Shown here: positions 1 to 8,264 of the stretch, in pieces
Layout: each line of letters begins with the position of its first letter
How positions within the stretch are numbered: position 1 is the stretch's first letter
Assembly: GCF_002009175.1 (NCBI RefSeq)
Contig: NZ_CP018047.1
Span: 7,617,001 to 7,681,000 of the forward strand
Direction of reading: 5' to 3'
From: Streptomyces niveus
GTDB taxonomy: Bacteria > Actinomycetota > Actinomycetes > Streptomycetales > Streptomycetaceae
Length of the DNA: 64,000 nucleotides
Notes under the pieces: model-generated
Told to the model about the DNA's origin: nothing
What the model saw: the letters and a program-made list of their open reading frames with translations, nothing else
Databases searched by the model: none
Program-made: the position numbers and the translations under genes

Positions 1-166
1 CGACGACCACGACCTGGGGCGCGGTCTCGGCGTTCCGCTCGGTGATGATGATCTCGGGGCGGTGTCTGAGCTGGCTGACGACGCCGGCGACGGATATCGG
101 GTCCCGGGCCTCGATGGCCACTGAGATGCGCTGGTCAACTGGGGCCTCGCCCGTATGAGTTTCCAA
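1..166 (-). CDS. LuxR-type response-regulator-like protein, N-terminal part (cut by window edge)
   Basis: The first 55 codons of a protein that runs off the left edge. A TTG start at 166 is chosen because GAAAGGA lies 7 nt upstream and no in-frame ATG fits. The visible residues (ISVAIEARDPISVAGVVSQL, then RHRPEIIITE) resemble the beginning of the receiver-like domain of actinomycete LuxR-family regulators; the HTH would lie outside the window. The start is 21 bp after the helicase stop codon on the same strand, so the two are probably co-transcribed. The assignment rests on a short stretch and is tentative. Confidence 0.55.
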   Translation of the reverse strand, partial: METHTGEAPVDQRISVAIEARDPISVAGVVSQLRHRPEIIITERNAETAPQVVVV

Positions 167-186
167 TTCCGAATCCTTTCGCGGTG

Positions 187-2733
187 CTACTTCATCGTTT
201 GCGCGGGCTCGTGCCAGAGGGCGTCGATCGCGGACAGGCGCTGCTGTGCGGCGGCGGGAAGGGTTCCTTGCCGGTGCTTCTTGCGCTGCTGGTAGAGCCA
301 GTTGTTCAGCGCGCCGGCGGGGGTGTTGAGGTGGCCGTGTTCGGTGCGGAAGTTCCGCAGCTCGGCGCAGCGGGCGTCCCATCGTTCCTGGAACGGATCC
401 CATGGGAAGTTGATCTTGTCGAGGAGTGCCTCGTATTCTGCGGAGAGGGTGTCGTTCTTCTTCTTGCTTCGCTGGGCCTTCGTCCATGAGTGCACCTTCA
501 CGCCGTCGACGGTGACGAGGTCCTCGGGTACCGCCCAGTGGCCGTTCTTCGTGTGGAAGGCCACGAGCGTGTCGTAGGTGGTGCGCCAGGCGGCGTCACG
601 CCGGCCGGTGAAGTCGATGCCGACCTTCTTCATCAGCTTGATCTGCCACGGGGCGAGCCGCCCGTTTCGGTGGGCGACACGCTGGCCCTCAAGCCACCTG
701 GCCTCGGCGGTAGTTGCGGAGAGGCGCAGCAGGCTCTTGCGCTGGTCGTAGATGGTCTCCAGGTCGCGGTAGCGGCGCATCCAGCGGTCCTGTGCGCCGT
801 CCCAGGGGAAGCCGATCGCGTTCAGCAAGTCGATACGCTGAGCCGTCAACTTGCCCGCGCGGCGCCGTGTCCGCTGCACGGTGCACCAGTTGAGTACGGC
901 CACGCCACGGGCAGTCAGGATGTCCTCGTCGAAGGCGAAGTGGCCCTGTTCCTGGGCGAGGCGCTGCACCTCCTGATAGGTGGCCGTCCACGATTCGTTC
1001 AACGGGTCCCAGACGATGCCGAGTTCTTCCAGCAGCGTCCGCCGCTCCGCGCTCAGACCGTCGGAGTTGTAGGCGACGCGCTGCTTCGTCCACCAGCTCC
1101 CCAGCCGGAGTCCTTCGGTGGTGACCCAGTCCTGGGGGATGTCGGCGGTGCCGTAAGCGTGCTGGTAGGCGCGAGCGGCGCCGTAGTACTCCTCCCAGGA
1201 GTTCGTTGTGGCACGGACGGTCTGCACGGTGATCGCGCTGGCGAATCCGGGCGGGACGGGGACTCCGGTGACCCGCAGCCAGTCCGGAAGCGCCAGCAGA
1301 TCCCCGTCATCGCCGAGTTCGCGGGCGCCGCCGGTGCCGTCTTCTCCGTGGGCGATGCCTTTCTGGCGGGAGCCCAGGCCCTGGCGCATCTGGCTGAGAC
1401 GCTGGCCGAGGCCGTCGTCGTGCGCGGACAGGGCTCGTACCACCTGCCAGACCGGGGCGAACGAGGAGGTGCTCAGGGCGGTTTCCGGGTCTTCGCCCGG
1501 CTTGAGCAGGACGGGCACGATGACGGAGGCGGTCTTCGGCCCGGGGCTCTTGCCGCGCCGCAGGGCACGGCCGACCGCCTGGATGCAGTCGATGGCCGAC
1601 CCGCGGTTGTCGATGAACGCGATGGAGTCCACGGCCGGCACGTCGATCCCCTCACCGAGGACCTTCGCGTTCGTGATCACGACGAGTGCCTCGTCCTCGG
1701 ACCGCAGTTGGGCGAGGGTCTTCTGGCGTTCAGCCAGGGACTGCTCACCGTGGACATGGCCGACCGAGAGGTCCACCGGACGGGCTGAGGGCTCCAGATG
1801 CGCGACCGCGTGCGGCAGCGTGTTCGCGAACCACTGTGCCGCGACGACCCGGTTGTGGAACGTGAGCAGCCTTCGTAACCCGTACTCGTCGGCCGCGCGC
1901 AGGATGGCTATCTGAGTGGCGAGCACGGCGGGTGATATCGCGGAGCCGCCGCTCTGGTAGTAGTCGCCCTCCATACTGCTGGCCGCGGCCCGGACGTGCT
2001 CGTCCGTCACGACGGGCACGACGATGCGGTAACCGGCCAGCAGATCCAGGGAGATGGCGCGCGAGAAACCCAGGCGGTACGCCACCTCGCCGTAGATCTT
2101 CTCGTCATCCATGCTGACGGTGTCGTCGCCCGCCCCGGCGAAGATCTTCGGCGTGGCGGTCATGTACTGGCGGCGTGCTGCCGGGATGAAGGCGTTGCTG
2201 TGGATCATGGCGGACGCCTTGTCCGCCCGGCCGGCACTGCGGTGCGCCTCGTCCGGGATGATCAGGTCCCACATCGGGAGCCTGAACTCCTCGTGCGCTG
2301 CCGCGATCACGGGCAGGCTCGCGTAGGTGGCCGCGACGGTGACCTGGCCCGGACCGGCGGTCAGCCGGGCAAGCTCGGCGGCGCTGGTCGTCACCGCGGC
2401 ACGCTGGGCGTCAAGCTGGGGTTGGTGGTCGCGCAGGACGTCCTTGTCCGAGCACACGGCCACGACCCGGCCCATCCCCGTATCACCGAGTACCTCTCGC
2501 CATTCCCTGAGCGTCTGCGTGATCAGCTCCAGGAACGGCACCACGATCAGCACCCGGGCGACCTTCGACCGCTCGCCCAGGGCACGGACGCTCGCGGCGG
2601 CGGTCCGGGTCTTACCCGTTCCGCACGCCATCACCGCGGTGGCGCGCTCTGCCGTGTCGAACGCCGCTACCAGGGCGTCGACTGCTTCTTGCTGGTGAGG
2701 CCACAGAGGAGGCCCCGGCTTGGTGTTCAACAT
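187..2733 (-). CDS. DEAD/DEAH-box helicase with C-terminal helicase-associated repeats
   Basis: An 848-residue superfamily 2 helicase. Walker A (ACGTGKT, about residues 36-42) and DEAH (161-164) are intact, and the second RecA-like lobe has the VGRALRRG motif. The C-terminal third holds about five repeats of roughly 65 residues with the helicase-associated (HA) pattern: a starting W, HG-P in the middle, W-QR, then a closing L-G-W. The ATG at 2733 is used because AAGGAAAG precedes it; the upstream extension is arginine/serine-rich noise. One leucine codon (1876-1878) is TTA, so translation may depend on the bldA tRNA. Such proteins are common in Streptomyces accessory DNA; their substrate is unknown. 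Confidence 0.85.
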   Translation of the reverse strand: MLNTKPGPPLWPHQQEAVDALVAAFDTAERATAVMACGTGKTRTAAASVRALGERSKVARVLIVVPFLELITQTLREWREVLGDTGMGRVVAVCSDKDVLRDHQPQLDAQRAAVTTSAAELARLTAGPGQVTVAATYASLPVIAAAHEEFRLPMWDLIIPDEAHRSAGRADKASAMIHSNAFIPAARRQYMTATPKIFAGAGDDTVSMDDEKIYGEVAYRLGFSRAISLDLLAGYRIVVPVVTDEHVRAAASSMEGDYYQSGGSAISPAVLATQIAILRAADEYGLRRLLTFHNRVVAAQWFANTLPHAVAHLEPSARPVDLSVGHVHGEQSLAERQKTLAQLRSEDEALVVITNAKVLGEGIDVPAVDSIAFIDNRGSAIDCIQAVGRALRRGKSPGPKTASVIVPVLLKPGEDPETALSTSSFAPVWQVVRALSAHDDGLGQRLSQMRQGLGSRQKGIAHGEDGTGGARELGDDGDLLALPDWLRVTGVPVPPGFASAITVQTVRATTNSWEEYYGAARAYQHAYGTADIPQDWVTTEGLRLGSWWTKQRVAYNSDGLSAERRTLLEELGIVWDPLNESWTATYQEVQRLAQEQGHFAFDEDILTARGVAVLNWCTVQRTRRRAGKLTAQRIDLLNAIGFPWDGAQDRWMRRYRDLETIYDQRKSLLRLSATTAEARWLEGQRVAHRNGRLAPWQIKLMKKVGIDFTGRRDAAWRTTYDTLVAFHTKNGHWAVPEDLVTVDGVKVHSWTKAQRSKKKNDTLSAEYEALLDKINFPWDPFQERWDARCAELRNFRTEHGHLNTPAGALNNWLYQQRKKHRQGTLPAAAQQRLSAIDALWHEPAQTMK

Positions 2734-2824
2734 CTTTCCTTGATCGTAAGAGTGGTCTGCGCCCTTGAAGGCGTCCGGCTCCCCACGGACAGCGAGCGTG
2801 GGGAGCCGCCGCGAGCCGGTACGG

Positions 2825-3733
2825 TCACACAGCGAGCCGGAAGTCGAGCCAGGTCGCCCGGTGGTCCGACACGAGGTCCGCGGCGGGTGTGACGTGTGTT
2901 TCGTACGCAACCGGGATCACGCCAGCGGTAAGGACGTGGTCGAGGTGCAGAGGTACGCGTTCGTTGGCGTAGTAGTAGCCGACCGTGGGCTCGCGGCTGA
3001 TGCCGAGGACGTCGGCGGGGTCCTGCCAGCCGGAGTTGAGCAGCACCTTCATGGCCCGTACGTCCAGCCCGCCGAACGTGCCGTCGGGACGGACCGTCCG
3101 GTAGCGGGCGTGCATGTTCTTCGGGACCTTTTTCCATTTCACGGAGGCGTCGACGCGGGGGCAGTTGAGGTCACCGAGGAGCAGTGCGCGCGGCGGTGAT
3201 CCGGGGAACGGACCGCCGTAGTCCGTGATCTCGCTGGCCTCGGTGAGCCGGGCGGCCCCGTTGGCGTGGGAGAGGTGTGTGCCGAGCGCGAGGAAGTCTC
3301 GGCTGTCGTCGGTGGCGCCGGCGGGCCGGAACCGGGCGCGGATCAGGACGTGCCGGAAGATCTCCGTCGCTTTTCTGTCCGGCTCGCCGATCAGGGTCAG
3401 CTTCGAGGAGCGGTACATCATCGTCGTGAAGTTGCGGCCGTCGCCGACGCGGGAGGGCATCATGGCGGCCGGCGTCAGACCGAGCCGATGGGCCATCCAC
3501 CACAGGCGGCGGTTGTACTGCTCGTCCCACCATGAACATTCCGGCATGACCAGCAGGTCGGGACCCAGCCCCGCCAGGATGTCCCCCTGGGCGTGCATGC
3601 GCTCCTCCGAACCGCCGTCCACGCCTCCGAGGTACAGGTTCCAGTTCACGGCACGGATCGTTTCCTGATGGACGATGCTTGCCTCCGGCGCCAGGACGGT
3701 TGACGGCTTCGTGGCAGCAGAGGAATGAGTCAT
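2825..3733 (-). CDS. Endonuclease/exonuclease/phosphatase family protein
   Basis: A 302-residue protein of the EEP (DNase I / AP endonuclease-like) fold. Signature motifs appear in order: NWNLYLGG, MPECSWW (metal-binding Glu), GTHLSH, LLGDLNC (the GDxN catalytic motif), LDHVL and the closing SDHRATWLDF (Asp-His pair). The family hydrolyses phosphodiester bonds in nucleic acids or small molecules; the substrate cannot be told. No signal peptide is seen, so it is probably cytoplasmic. Its ATG overlaps the TGA of the preceding 37-codon ORF (ATGA at 3730-3733), which implies translational coupling. 91 bp separate it from the helicase gene. Confidence 0.85.
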   Translation of the reverse strand: MTHSSAATKPSTVLAPEASIVHQETIRAVNWNLYLGGVDGGSEERMHAQGDILAGLGPDLLVMPECSWWDEQYNRRLWWMAHRLGLTPAAMMPSRVGDGRNFTTMMYRSSKLTLIGEPDRKATEIFRHVLIRARFRPAGATDDSRDFLALGTHLSHANGAARLTEASEITDYGGPFPGSPPRALLLGDLNCPRVDASVKWKKVPKNMHARYRTVRPDGTFGGLDVRAMKVLLNSGWQDPADVLGISREPTVGYYYANERVPLHLDHVLTAGVIPVAYETHVTPAADLVSDHRATWLDFRLAV

Positions 3734-3843
3734 CGCGGATCACTTCCGCGGTGTGCGGCGGGGGCGAGGAGTTTCCAGGCGTGAGCCAGGGCGACGAGAT
3801 GCGTGAGCTGCGGGCGCGGTGGCGCGGCGCTGAGGGTGGGCAT
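3730..3843 (-). CDS. Small ORF (37 aa) coupled to the EEP gene
   Basis: An ORF starting at an ATG behind a very good ribosome-binding site (GAAGGAGA, 6 nt spacing) and ending in TGA overlapping the ATG of the EEP gene. The peptide (MPTLSAAPPRPQLTHLVALA, then HAWKLLAPAAHRGSDPR) has one amphipathic stretch and no recognised domain. The strong ribosome-binding site and the ATGA junction are the evidence that it is translated; it could be a small protein or simply a leader that delivers ribosomes to the nuclease gene. Confidence 0.5.
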   Translation of the reverse strand: MPTLSAAPPRPQLTHLVALAHAWKLLAPAAHRGSDPR

Positions 3844-3856
3844 CGGGGTTCTCCTT

Positions 3857-4036
3857 CTACCGGGTCGGTGTGGTGACGTGGGGGTGAAGGTCCTGGACGG
3901 CGATGGCCGGGCAGGCGGCCCGGCACAGCCGTAGGCGGTCGTCGGCGGGCAAAGCTTCGCTCGCGATGACGACCGCCCGTGCGATGTCGGCCGCGGCACG
4001 GGCAGCTCGCGGATCGAGGACGAAGGGTGTGGTCAC
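3857..4036 (-). CDS. Small hypothetical protein (59 aa)
   Basis: An ORF from a GTG at 4036 to TAG at 3857, encoding VTTPFVLDPRAARAAADIAR and continuing through an alanine-rich helical stretch to LRLCRAACPAIAVQDLHPHV. The composition is protein-like (alternating acidic and hydrophobic residues, a CxxxC pair) and third positions are G/C-rich. There is no clear ribosome-binding site before the GTG, so the start is uncertain; an in-frame CTG lies 24 nt upstream. It sits between the Nudix gene and the 37-aa ORF on the same strand. Function unknown. Confidence 0.4.
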   Translation of the reverse strand: MTTPFVLDPRAARAAADIARAVVIASEALPADDRLRLCRAACPAIAVQDLHPHVTTPTR

Positions 4037-4139
4037 GACAGGGCGTTCGCCGAAGGTCAGCGGCCGGCTGCTTCAGAGCGGTCCGGAGAGTGGCCAGTGG
4101 GTTGCTGATTCGCCGGTGCCGGCACGGAGCCGTCGGGGC

Positions 4140-4631
4140 TCAGGTGACGGGGTGCCCGTCCTCAAGCTCGATGAAGGTGTCCTCTTCCATGGCCTTGAGG
4201 ACGGCACGGGCCCTTCGTACTCCGTGGTCGCTCATGTACTGGTCGAGTTCGCCGGGCGGTACGAACCGGCAGTCCGACAGTTCACCGGCGGGCAGGGTGA
4301 TCTTTGTGTCGGTGGCGAGGACAGGGGTGTCGAAGACGAAGTTGTAACCCTCGGCGTAGCGCCTGGCGGGAACGTAGTCGAAGACGAGAAGGCGGCCGGG
4401 CGTGCCTATGACGATGCCGGTCTCTTCCTCGAACTCACGGCACAGGGCGTTGTGGAGGGTCTCATTGGCGTTGGCTGATCCACCGACCATGCCCCACGGG
4501 CGCGGGTTGCCCTCGGCCTTCTGGTAGATCTTCTCGACCAGCAGGACGTGACCCTCAGGGTTGCGCGGCAGCGCCAGGCAGCCGATCCGGCGGCCGGGCG
4601 GGTTCAGGAAGTAGCTTTCATCGTGTGTCAC
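4140..4631 (-). CDS. Nudix hydrolase
   Basis: A 163-residue single-domain Nudix protein. The Nudix box is complete: G-SANAN-E-TLHNALC-RE-F-EE-E-T-G-I, matching GX5EX7REUXEEXGU. The family hydrolyses nucleoside diphosphates linked to another moiety, but specificity cannot be read here. Conserved flanking features include PWGMVGG before the box and YVPARRYAEGYNF after it. It is the first gene of the short run toward the EEP gene. Confidence 0.9.
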   Translation of the reverse strand: MTHDESYFLNPPGRRIGCLALPRNPEGHVLLVEKIYQKAEGNPRPWGMVGGSANANETLHNALCREFEEETGIVIGTPGRLLVFDYVPARRYAEGYNFVFDTPVLATDTKITLPAGELSDCRFVPPGELDQYMSDHGVRRARAVLKAMEEDTFIELEDGHPVT

Positions 4632-4746
4632 GGTGATCCCTTCAGCATGGTTGGTGGTCCGACAGAGACCAGGTGTGGCGCGAAACTGCCTGAAGTGCGC
4701 CGAGTAGTGGCGAACACCCTCTGGAGGGGCAGACGTAGCGGCTGGT

Positions 4747-5490
4747 TCACCCAGCGGTGATCACGTTGATGGGGGACGCTGCCTGGGGGAGGACTCCGGC
4801 GCCGGACCCGGTGTTCGAGGCCGAGGCCGGGGGAGTGATCCGGTCCGCGAGGCGCGGTGCCTGGTCGGCGTGGAGGTCGATCAGCAGGCGGTCGTCACGG
4901 TGTTCGCATCCGGGTTCGGCGCGGACCGCGACCCCGCGCCCGACGGCGCCGGTCAGTACAAGGTGCAGGCGGCTGGCCAGTTTCCGCATGCCCTTGGGGC
5001 GGTGCAGTTCGAGGCCCTGGGCGATGTCGTCGGCGCCCAGCAGCACGCCGAGGTTCACCCCGGTTGCCAGGTTGTCGGAGTCGGCGATCTCGACGAAGAG
5101 GGCGTCGGGGGTTTCGACCGTCACTGTGGCGAGAGTGATGCCGGCCTGGTGGAGGGCGTGTTGCAGCGCGTCGGCGGCGTCCTCGGCGCGGAGGTAGTCC
5201 GCGGTGAGCAGCTCGCGAACCGTGTCCACCGTGTCGGCGGGCAGGTGGAGCACCACGTTGTCGTCTTCGTCGGTGTCCGCGGTAGCTCGGATTCCCGCGT
5301 TCTCCAGCCACGTAGTGGCCTCGTCGGCGGACGAGAAGTGGAGGAAGGGCAGCCGGCTCCCGCCCAGCAGCACCACACGCAGTGTTGACTGGTCGTCCGC
5401 CACGTCCACGCGGGCTGTGATCCGCGCCCGGTCCATCGACTGCTGCATGCGGTCTTGCGGCGAGGCGTTTTCGGCTTCACGGGTGGTCAC
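4747..5490 (-). CDS. Hypothetical protein downstream of the conservon P450
   Basis: A 247-residue acidic protein with no recognised domain. A GTG at 5490 is preferred over an ATG 18 nt upstream because AGAAAGG lies 6 nt before it. It has two apparent halves: residues about 25-120 (LRVVLLGGSRLPFLHF and a repeated HLPADTVDTV region) and a more polar half (VEIADSDNLATGVNLGVLLG). The C-terminus is alanine/serine-rich. It follows the P450 gene on the same strand after 180 bp, so it may be the last gene of the conservon transcript or independent. No membrane segment. Confidence 0.65.
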   Translation of the reverse strand: MTTREAENASPQDRMQQSMDRARITARVDVADDQSTLRVVLLGGSRLPFLHFSSADEATTWLENAGIRATADTDEDDNVVLHLPADTVDTVRELLTADYLRAEDAADALQHALHQAGITLATVTVETPDALFVEIADSDNLATGVNLGVLLGADDIAQGLELHRPKGMRKLASRLHLVLTGAVGRGVAVRAEPGCEHRDDRLLIDLHADQAPRLADRITPPASASNTGSGAGVLPQAASPINVITAG

Positions 5491-5670
5491 GGGGAACCTT
5501 TCTGACATGAAGACGGGCAGTCGAAGGGGGCACGTGCCTGGCGGGGATGTCCTCGTGCCGGTCTGCCGGTCTGCCGGATGCTGGCTGTTGGGCGGTCCGC
5601 GGGGGCTGCCGGTCGGCTCGGCCCGCCATTTCCTGGGGGCGGGGCCGCGGATGGTGTGGTGCTGGTGCGG

Positions 5671-6909
5671 TCATGCCTGTGTGGCAGTGGGCTTCCGTGC
5701 GTGGCGGACCCGGCGGCGGTCCGGGGTGATCGTCAGGGGGAGGGTTGCCCAGCCGTGGAGGATGTTGTTGCGTGCCCGGACCGGGATGCCGGCGGGTTCG
5801 AGGCGGGTGCCGTGGTGGGCGAGGGCGTCGAGGAGACCGGTGGCCTGCGCGACGGCGAGGTGTCCGCCGGCACAGGCGTGCGGGCCGTAACCGAGGGCGA
5901 GATGGAGATCGGCGCCGGTGCGGCCGGGACGGAAGGTGTCGGCGTAGTGACCCCACCGGCGGGGGTCACGGCCGCTGGAGCCGTAGGACAGCCACACCTG
6001 CTCGCCCGCCCGGATGCGGGCGTTGCCGACCCGGGTGTCGCGCCGGGCGCGTCGTCCGAACCCCTGGATCGGGGCGTCGAGACGGATGGCCTCCTGGAAG
6101 ACGGCGGCGGCTTTGAGCCGTCCGGTCCGCAGTTTCTTGTAGTAGCGGTGATGGTGGGCGAGGTGGTGGAGGGCGGCGGTGATGCCGTGGATCGTGGTGT
6201 CCATCCCGGCGGTGGTGTAGGCGGACATCAGCGGCACGACATCGTCCTCGGCGATGTCGCCGTCGTCCGCCGCCTGGTAGAGGTCCGCCATCCAGGATCC
6301 TGGGCGTACTGACGTACGGGACACTTCGGTGCTGAGGAACGTCATCATCGCGGTGGCCAGCGGGGCGGCGGCACGGTGACGGGCGTTGCCGGGGCCGAAC
6401 ATGTCGAACACTGCTGCGCCCTGGGCGACGAGCTTCGGGCGGGTGGACTCGGGCAGGCCCATGAGGTGCACGACCTGGCCGGCGACGAACTCCGTCACCA
6501 GCTCGACCGCGTCGAACGCCCCTTTGGTGATGTACTCGACCGCCAGGCGTGCGGCGCGTGATCCGATCTCCGGTACCAGGGACTTCATGGCGCGGGGAGC
6601 GAGCTGCCGGGACAGCGGGCGGCGTAGCTGGACGTGGCGCATACCGTGCGCCACCAGAACCGTGCCGTTCAGGAACTGCCGGTTGGCGGCGTCGGTGAGA
6701 GCGATGCCGTTCTCGGACGAGAACGTGGCGGCGGCGTGGAGCGCGGTCTTCACGTCCTCGTACCCGCCTATGAACCACATGTCGTGCCGGTTCAGCCACA
6801 CGGCCGGGCCCATGCCCCGCAGGACCTCGTAGAGGGGGTACGGGTCGTCGAGCACGGTGTCGTCGAACAGGTCGATGCTCGACGACGGCTCGGCTATGAG
6901 CGGTGTCAT
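5671..6909 (-). CDS. Cytochrome P450 of the conservon (CvnE-like)
   Basis: A 412-residue soluble P450. The I-helix oxygen-binding motif AGMDTT (234-239), the ExxR motif EAIR (273-276) and the heme loop LGYGPHACAGG with Cys346 are all present. The ATG at 6909 follows GAAGGGA. It begins 14 bp after the CvnD GTPase stop, the usual place for CvnE, the P450 that accompanies many Streptomyces conservons. The conservon is thought to act as a membrane-associated G-protein-like signalling complex; the substrate of its P450 is generally unknown. The residue before the heme-ligand Cys is Ala. Confidence 0.9.
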   Translation of the reverse strand: MTPLIAEPSSSIDLFDDTVLDDPYPLYEVLRGMGPAVWLNRHDMWFIGGYEDVKTALHAAATFSSENGIALTDAANRQFLNGTVLVAHGMRHVQLRRPLSRQLAPRAMKSLVPEIGSRAARLAVEYITKGAFDAVELVTEFVAGQVVHLMGLPESTRPKLVAQGAAVFDMFGPGNARHRAAAPLATAMMTFLSTEVSRTSVRPGSWMADLYQAADDGDIAEDDVVPLMSAYTTAGMDTTIHGITAALHHLAHHHRYYKKLRTGRLKAAAVFQEAIRLDAPIQGFGRRARRDTRVGNARIRAGEQVWLSYGSSGRDPRRWGHYADTFRPGRTGADLHLALGYGPHACAGGHLAVAQATGLLDALAHHGTRLEPAGIPVRARNNILHGWATLPLTITPDRRRVRHARKPTATQA

Positions 6910-6923
6910 GATGGTCGTCCCTT

Positions 6924-7490
6924 CTAGGGGGTCGCGAGGGTGAGTGCGAGGCGGTGCTCGACGACGGCGACGAGGGCGTCGCGGCAGTTCTCTTTGTCGC
7001 GGGCGTCCAGGTGCAGGACGGGGACGGAACCGTTCAGGGCCAGGGCGTCGCGGATCTCGTCGGTGGTGTGCTGGTGGCTGCCGTCGAAGTGGTTGACGGC
7101 TATCACGAAGGGCAGTTGGCGGTTTTCGAAGAAGTCGACGGAGGCGAAGGCGTCGGCCAGGCGGCGGGTGTCGGCCAGGATGACCGCGCCGATCGCTCCG
7201 CGGACCAGGTCGTCCCACATGAACCAGAACCGGTCCTGGCCCGGCGTGCCGAACAGGTACAGGGTGTGGTCGCCGAGGGTGCGGCGGCCGAAGTCCAGGG
7301 CGACGGTGGTGGTGGTCTTGCCGTCGAGGTGGGTGAGGTCGTCGGTGGTCTCGCTGAACGCGGTGATCTCGGCTTCGGTGGACAGCGGGGGTATCTCGCT
7401 GACCGCACTGACGAAGGTGGTCTTGCCGGCGCCGAAACCGCCGCCGACCACGATCTTGACGGCGTCCGGTTGGCTAACTGACGTTGACAT
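6924..7490 (-). CDS. Conservon GTPase (CvnD-like)
   Basis: A 188-residue Ras-like small GTPase of the bacterial MglA/CvnD type. The P-loop GGFGAGKTT (about 17-25), switch II GTPGQDRF (81-88) and a degenerate G4 motif NHFD (133-136, in place of NKxD) are visible; the NHFD form is usual for CvnD proteins. It is the effector/switch of the conservon, expected to work with the CvnA kinase-like protein and the CvnB roadblock. Its start lies inside the end of the cvnC gene (17 bp overlap), so translation is coupled. Confidence 0.93.
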   Translation of the reverse strand: MSTSVSQPDAVKIVVGGGFGAGKTTFVSAVSEIPPLSTEAEITAFSETTDDLTHLDGKTTTTVALDFGRRTLGDHTLYLFGTPGQDRFWFMWDDLVRGAIGAVILADTRRLADAFASVDFFENRQLPFVIAVNHFDGSHQHTTDEIRDALALNGSVPVLHLDARDKENCRDALVAVVEHRLALTLATP

Positions 7491-7839
7491 CCTGGAGTTT
7501 TTCTTTCAGTCGTCGGAGGAGGGCGACGGTGACGTTGCTGTTGTCCGTCGCGTCCAGCGGCTGCCGGGTCTGAACCCAGCCGCCGTCGCGTAGATCGGCC
7601 ACGAGCGCTGCCGTGATGCCGAGGGGGAGGTCGAGCAGTGCTGCCAGTTCGGCCACCGCGCGGACGGGCCGGCACAGAGACAGGACTTCGGCCTGCCGGG
7701 TACCGGGGACGGGTCCGGCGGGTTGACCGGTGGAGATGACGGCGGTGTCCAGGCGGATGTCGTCAGTCAGCGGCTGGACCCGGCCGCCGGTCGCCGACCA
7801 CGGGCGTGGGCGGCGGCCGGGTGGAGGGCGCTCGTTCAC
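7474..7839 (-). CDS. Conservon DUF742 protein (CvnC-like)
   Basis: A 121-residue DUF742 protein with the typical core PVRAVAELAALLDLPLGITA and LVADLRDGGWVQTRQP, a winged-helix-like fold. The GTG start at 7839 overlaps the cvnB stop codon (GTGA at 7836-7839). The N-terminus is Pro/Arg-rich. It lies between the roadblock protein and the GTPase, the invariant third position of conservons. The biochemical role of CvnC is not established. Confidence 0.92.
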   Translation of the reverse strand: MNERPPPGRRPRPWSATGGRVQPLTDDIRLDTAVISTGQPAGPVPGTRQAEVLSLCRPVRAVAELAALLDLPLGITAALVADLRDGGWVQTRQPLDATDNSNVTVALLRRLKEKLQDVNVS

Positions 7840-8264
7840 GCAGCGGTTCCTCCCCCGGTGGGTGTCCGGCGCTCGGCGTCGAGGAGGCCGGCGAGCTGCT
7901 TGGTGAGCTGGGTGAGTTCGTAGCCGACGTTGGAGAGGTTGGCGCCGGGGTCCGCGCGCAGTGCGAGGAAGGTGCGGGTGCCGCAGGCGGCGACGATGTA
8001 GTAGCCGTCGTCCATGTCGAGCATGGTGCGGCGTACGGTGCCGCCGTTCTCTTCCTTGGCGATCGTCAGGGCCAGGCTGGCGAGAGCGGAGGCCAGGGGA
8101 GCCCTTCGCTCGGCCGTCTCCTCGTCGTATCCGCCGGTCCAGTGCAGGTGGCGTCCGTCCGCGCTGAGTACGACGGCTGCGCGGACTCCGGCGATGAGTT
8201 CGATCCGGGAGTCCAGGAGTTCGGTGACCGCGGGATTCGGCGTCGGCGCTGTCGGCAGTTTCAT
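7836..8264 (-). CDS. Conservon roadblock/LC7 protein (CvnB-like)
   Basis: A 142-residue roadblock/LC7-domain protein: LLDSRIELIAGVRAAVVLSA, then a strand-helix core with VAACGTRTFLALRADP and a C-terminal helix ending in LLDAERRTPTGGG. Proteins of this family regulate the GTPase encoded two genes downstream. Its ATG overlaps the cvnA stop (ATGA at 8261-8264) and its stop overlaps the cvnC start, so the block is translationally coupled. Confidence 0.93.
   Translation of the reverse strand: MKLPTAPTPNPAVTELLDSRIELIAGVRAAVVLSADGRHLHWTGGYDEETAERRAPLASALASLALTIAKEENGGTVRRTMLDMDDGYYIVAACGTRTFLALRADPGANLSNVGYELTQLTKQLAGLLDAERRTPTGGGTAA

Noticed and set aside
490..1788. Long plus-strand reading frame opposite the helicase gene
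   Set aside because: It is antisense to a helicase with intact motifs; its product is Gly/Val/Arg-rich with no domain.
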